Shown: positions 63,077 to 64,000 of the stretch, piece by piece | How the letters are laid out: the number at the start of each line of letters is the position of its first letter | Position numbering within the stretch: the first letter of the stretch is position 1 | Source of the DNA: Chloroherpetonaceae bacterium | GTDB taxonomy: Bacteria > Bacteroidota > Chlorobiia > Chlorobiales > Thermochlorobacteraceae | Reading direction: 5' to 3' | NCBI GenBank assembly: GCA_033763895.1 | Contig: JANRJQ010000014.1 | Span: 297,738 to 361,737, forward strand | DNA length: 64,000 bases | The notes under the pieces: generated by a model | The model's database searches: none | Told to the model about the DNA's origin: nothing | The model's input: only the letters and a program-made list of their open reading frames with translations | Program-made: the position numbers and the translations under genes

Positions 63077-64000
63077 TTACTTGAAAATTGATGTTATCTG
63101 CTCCTCGAAACTTTTTAGACCCTTTCCAATAAACACCAAGCGATTGGGTGTTTCAGATTGTTTCTCACCCGCAAGCGATTCAAAATCAATCGTATATCTT
63201 CCCGATGAAAAATTGAAAATCACGGGATGGTCATATTCTTTGAGATTTAAGACGCCTTTAATTCGGTAGCACTCGGGCGGAACATCCGAAAGAAACTGTT
63301 CAAAGTCGCGCTGCTCAAAAATGCCCGTGGGTTCAAGCACAAAGGTTTCGATTTCATCAACTTCCAAGTGATAGCTTTCTGCTTCCGAATGGTCGTGCCC
63401 GTGATGATGACTGTGATGATGGTCGGGTGAAGTGGCGATTGGAAACAAAGACGAAGAAGCAAGAGGAACAAAATCGGCCGTTGAAGCCCGCTTTTGGGCC
63501 AGCCGCCGCTCAATTTCATGATCGTAGTGATGTTTCAATGAGGAGACAAACGAATCAAGTTCGGCTTTATAGGCCGTATTCGAGAAAGTCATGACAACCT
63601 CGGGAGGAATGTTGCTTTGCGACGTGCGAAAAATCGGCGCGCGTGAATTGTGTTTGCGAATTCGTGCTTCCGCCGATTCAATCACATCCGAAGACGCGAC
63701 ATCGCACTTATTGAGGATCACGGCGTCGCAAATCGAAAGTTGAATTTCCGTGACAAGCGTTTCTGAAAGCTGTTCCAAAAGATGCTCGGCATCGGCTACG
63801 GTGAGAATGGATTCCAAGATAAGGCGCGAGTCGTTGGCAAGCATCATAAACACAGAAATCGGATTCGCGATTCCGGTGGTTTCAATCAGCAATACATCGG
63901 GCGTTACGGATTTTAGAATATCCGTTACCGCCTCGGAAAACTCCCCCGACACCGTGCAGCACATACACCCTGAGGTAATCTCCGAAATTTGAACATTTGA
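63077..64000 (-). CDS. CobW/G3E-family GTPase, 5' end missing at window edge
   Basis: The visible part runs from upstream of SGCMCCTVSG (the metal-binding GCxCC, with the Cys triplet) to the C-terminus. The coding frame is open to the window edge, so the Walker A GTPase loop lies outside. Visible landmarks: VLLIETTGIANPISV, SILTVADAEHLLEQL, VILNKCDVASSD (NKxD), and a C-terminal CobW-C domain with PPECYRIKGVLNLKEYDHPV. A His-rich linker at about 63390-63420 (DHHHSHHHGHDH) fits metal delivery or storage. It is probably a zinc or other metal chaperone (YeiR/YjiA/ZNG-like). Confidence 0.9.
   Translation of the reverse strand, partial: SNVQISEITSGCMCCTVSGEFSEAVTDILKSVTPDVLLIETTGIANPISVFMMLANDSRLILESILTVADAEHLLEQLSETLVTEIQLSICDAVILNKCDVASSDVIESAEARIRKHNSRAPIFRTSQSNIPPEVVMTFSNTAYKAELDSFVSSLKHHYDHEIERRLAQKRASTADFVPLASSSLFPIATSPDHHHSHHHGHDHSEAESYHLEVDEIETFVLEPTGIFEQRDFEQFLSDVPPECYRIKGVLNLKEYDHPVIFNFSSGRYTIDFESLAGEKQSETPNRLVFIGKGLKSFEEQITSIFK

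Overview
The window looks like a chromosomal, origin-proximal segment from a member of the Bacteroidota/Chlorobiota group, possibly a Chloroherpeton- or Ignavibacteria-like lineage. The main clues are a C-terminal type IX secretion signal of the NPFNP...VYDMLGREVQTLV kind, a type B succinate dehydrogenase with a single membrane anchor, many small outer-membrane beta-barrels and lipoproteins, and moderate GC with AT-rich patches. I cannot fix the genus without a search.

Layout. 1-4.8 kb: sdhC-sdhA-sdhB on the minus strand, with the gaps between the genes filled by dispersed hairpin repeats and by a small Pmp3/YqaE membrane-protein gene bracketed by an 84-bp direct repeat. 4.9-14.8 kb: an AT-rich DNA-modification/defence island. 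It holds an Nmad2-like protein, a decayed cytosine-5 methyltransferase, and a tight three-gene operon of a PLD-SNF2 helicase, a DUF1016/YhcG PD-(D/E)XK nuclease and a 1283-aa Eco57I-type methylase. 14.9-18.9 kb: DUF2442, glycerate kinase, a 21-bp tandem-repeat stretch, small hypotheticals and a broken HAD phosphatase. 18.9-20.5 kb: dnaN with its terminator, then a cluster of DnaA boxes that is a good oriC candidate. 20.5-30.4 kb: a glyoxalase-fold protein, a T9SS-secreted LamG protein, a PIN toxin-antitoxin pair, a K+/H+ antiporter, a degenerate dienelactone hydrolase, a methyltransferase and a TPR histidine kinase. 30.4-34.2 kb: two near-consensus parS sites, paired beta-barrel proteins, a DUF1697 protein and mnmG. 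34.2-46.0 kb: lipoproteins, HepT/MntA-like genes, DUF433, a MacAB-type export operon split by an AAA ATPase and by repeats, a DUF6036 pair, YoaK, DoxX and DUF2490. 46.4-51.9 kb: a porin, three lipoproteins and polyphosphate kinase. 52-64 kb: methyltransferases, scpB-rluB, an AAC(3)-I-like acetyltransferase, a hotdog thioesterase, tandem outer-membrane paralogues, DUF2461, an AHSA1-like protein, an AT-rich orphan and a partial CobW/G3E GTPase that runs off the right edge.

How it fits together. dnaN, the DnaA-box cluster, two parS sites, mnmG and scpB lie within about 37 kb, which supports a replication/segregation neighbourhood. Into this housekeeping background several accessory modules have been set: the modification island, four small toxin-antitoxin-like modules, and the AAA ATPase. 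The strongest candidate for an under-described system is the helicase-PLD / DUF1016 / Eco57I-methylase operon with its Nmad2-like neighbour. All calls were made by reading the sequence; no database search was run.
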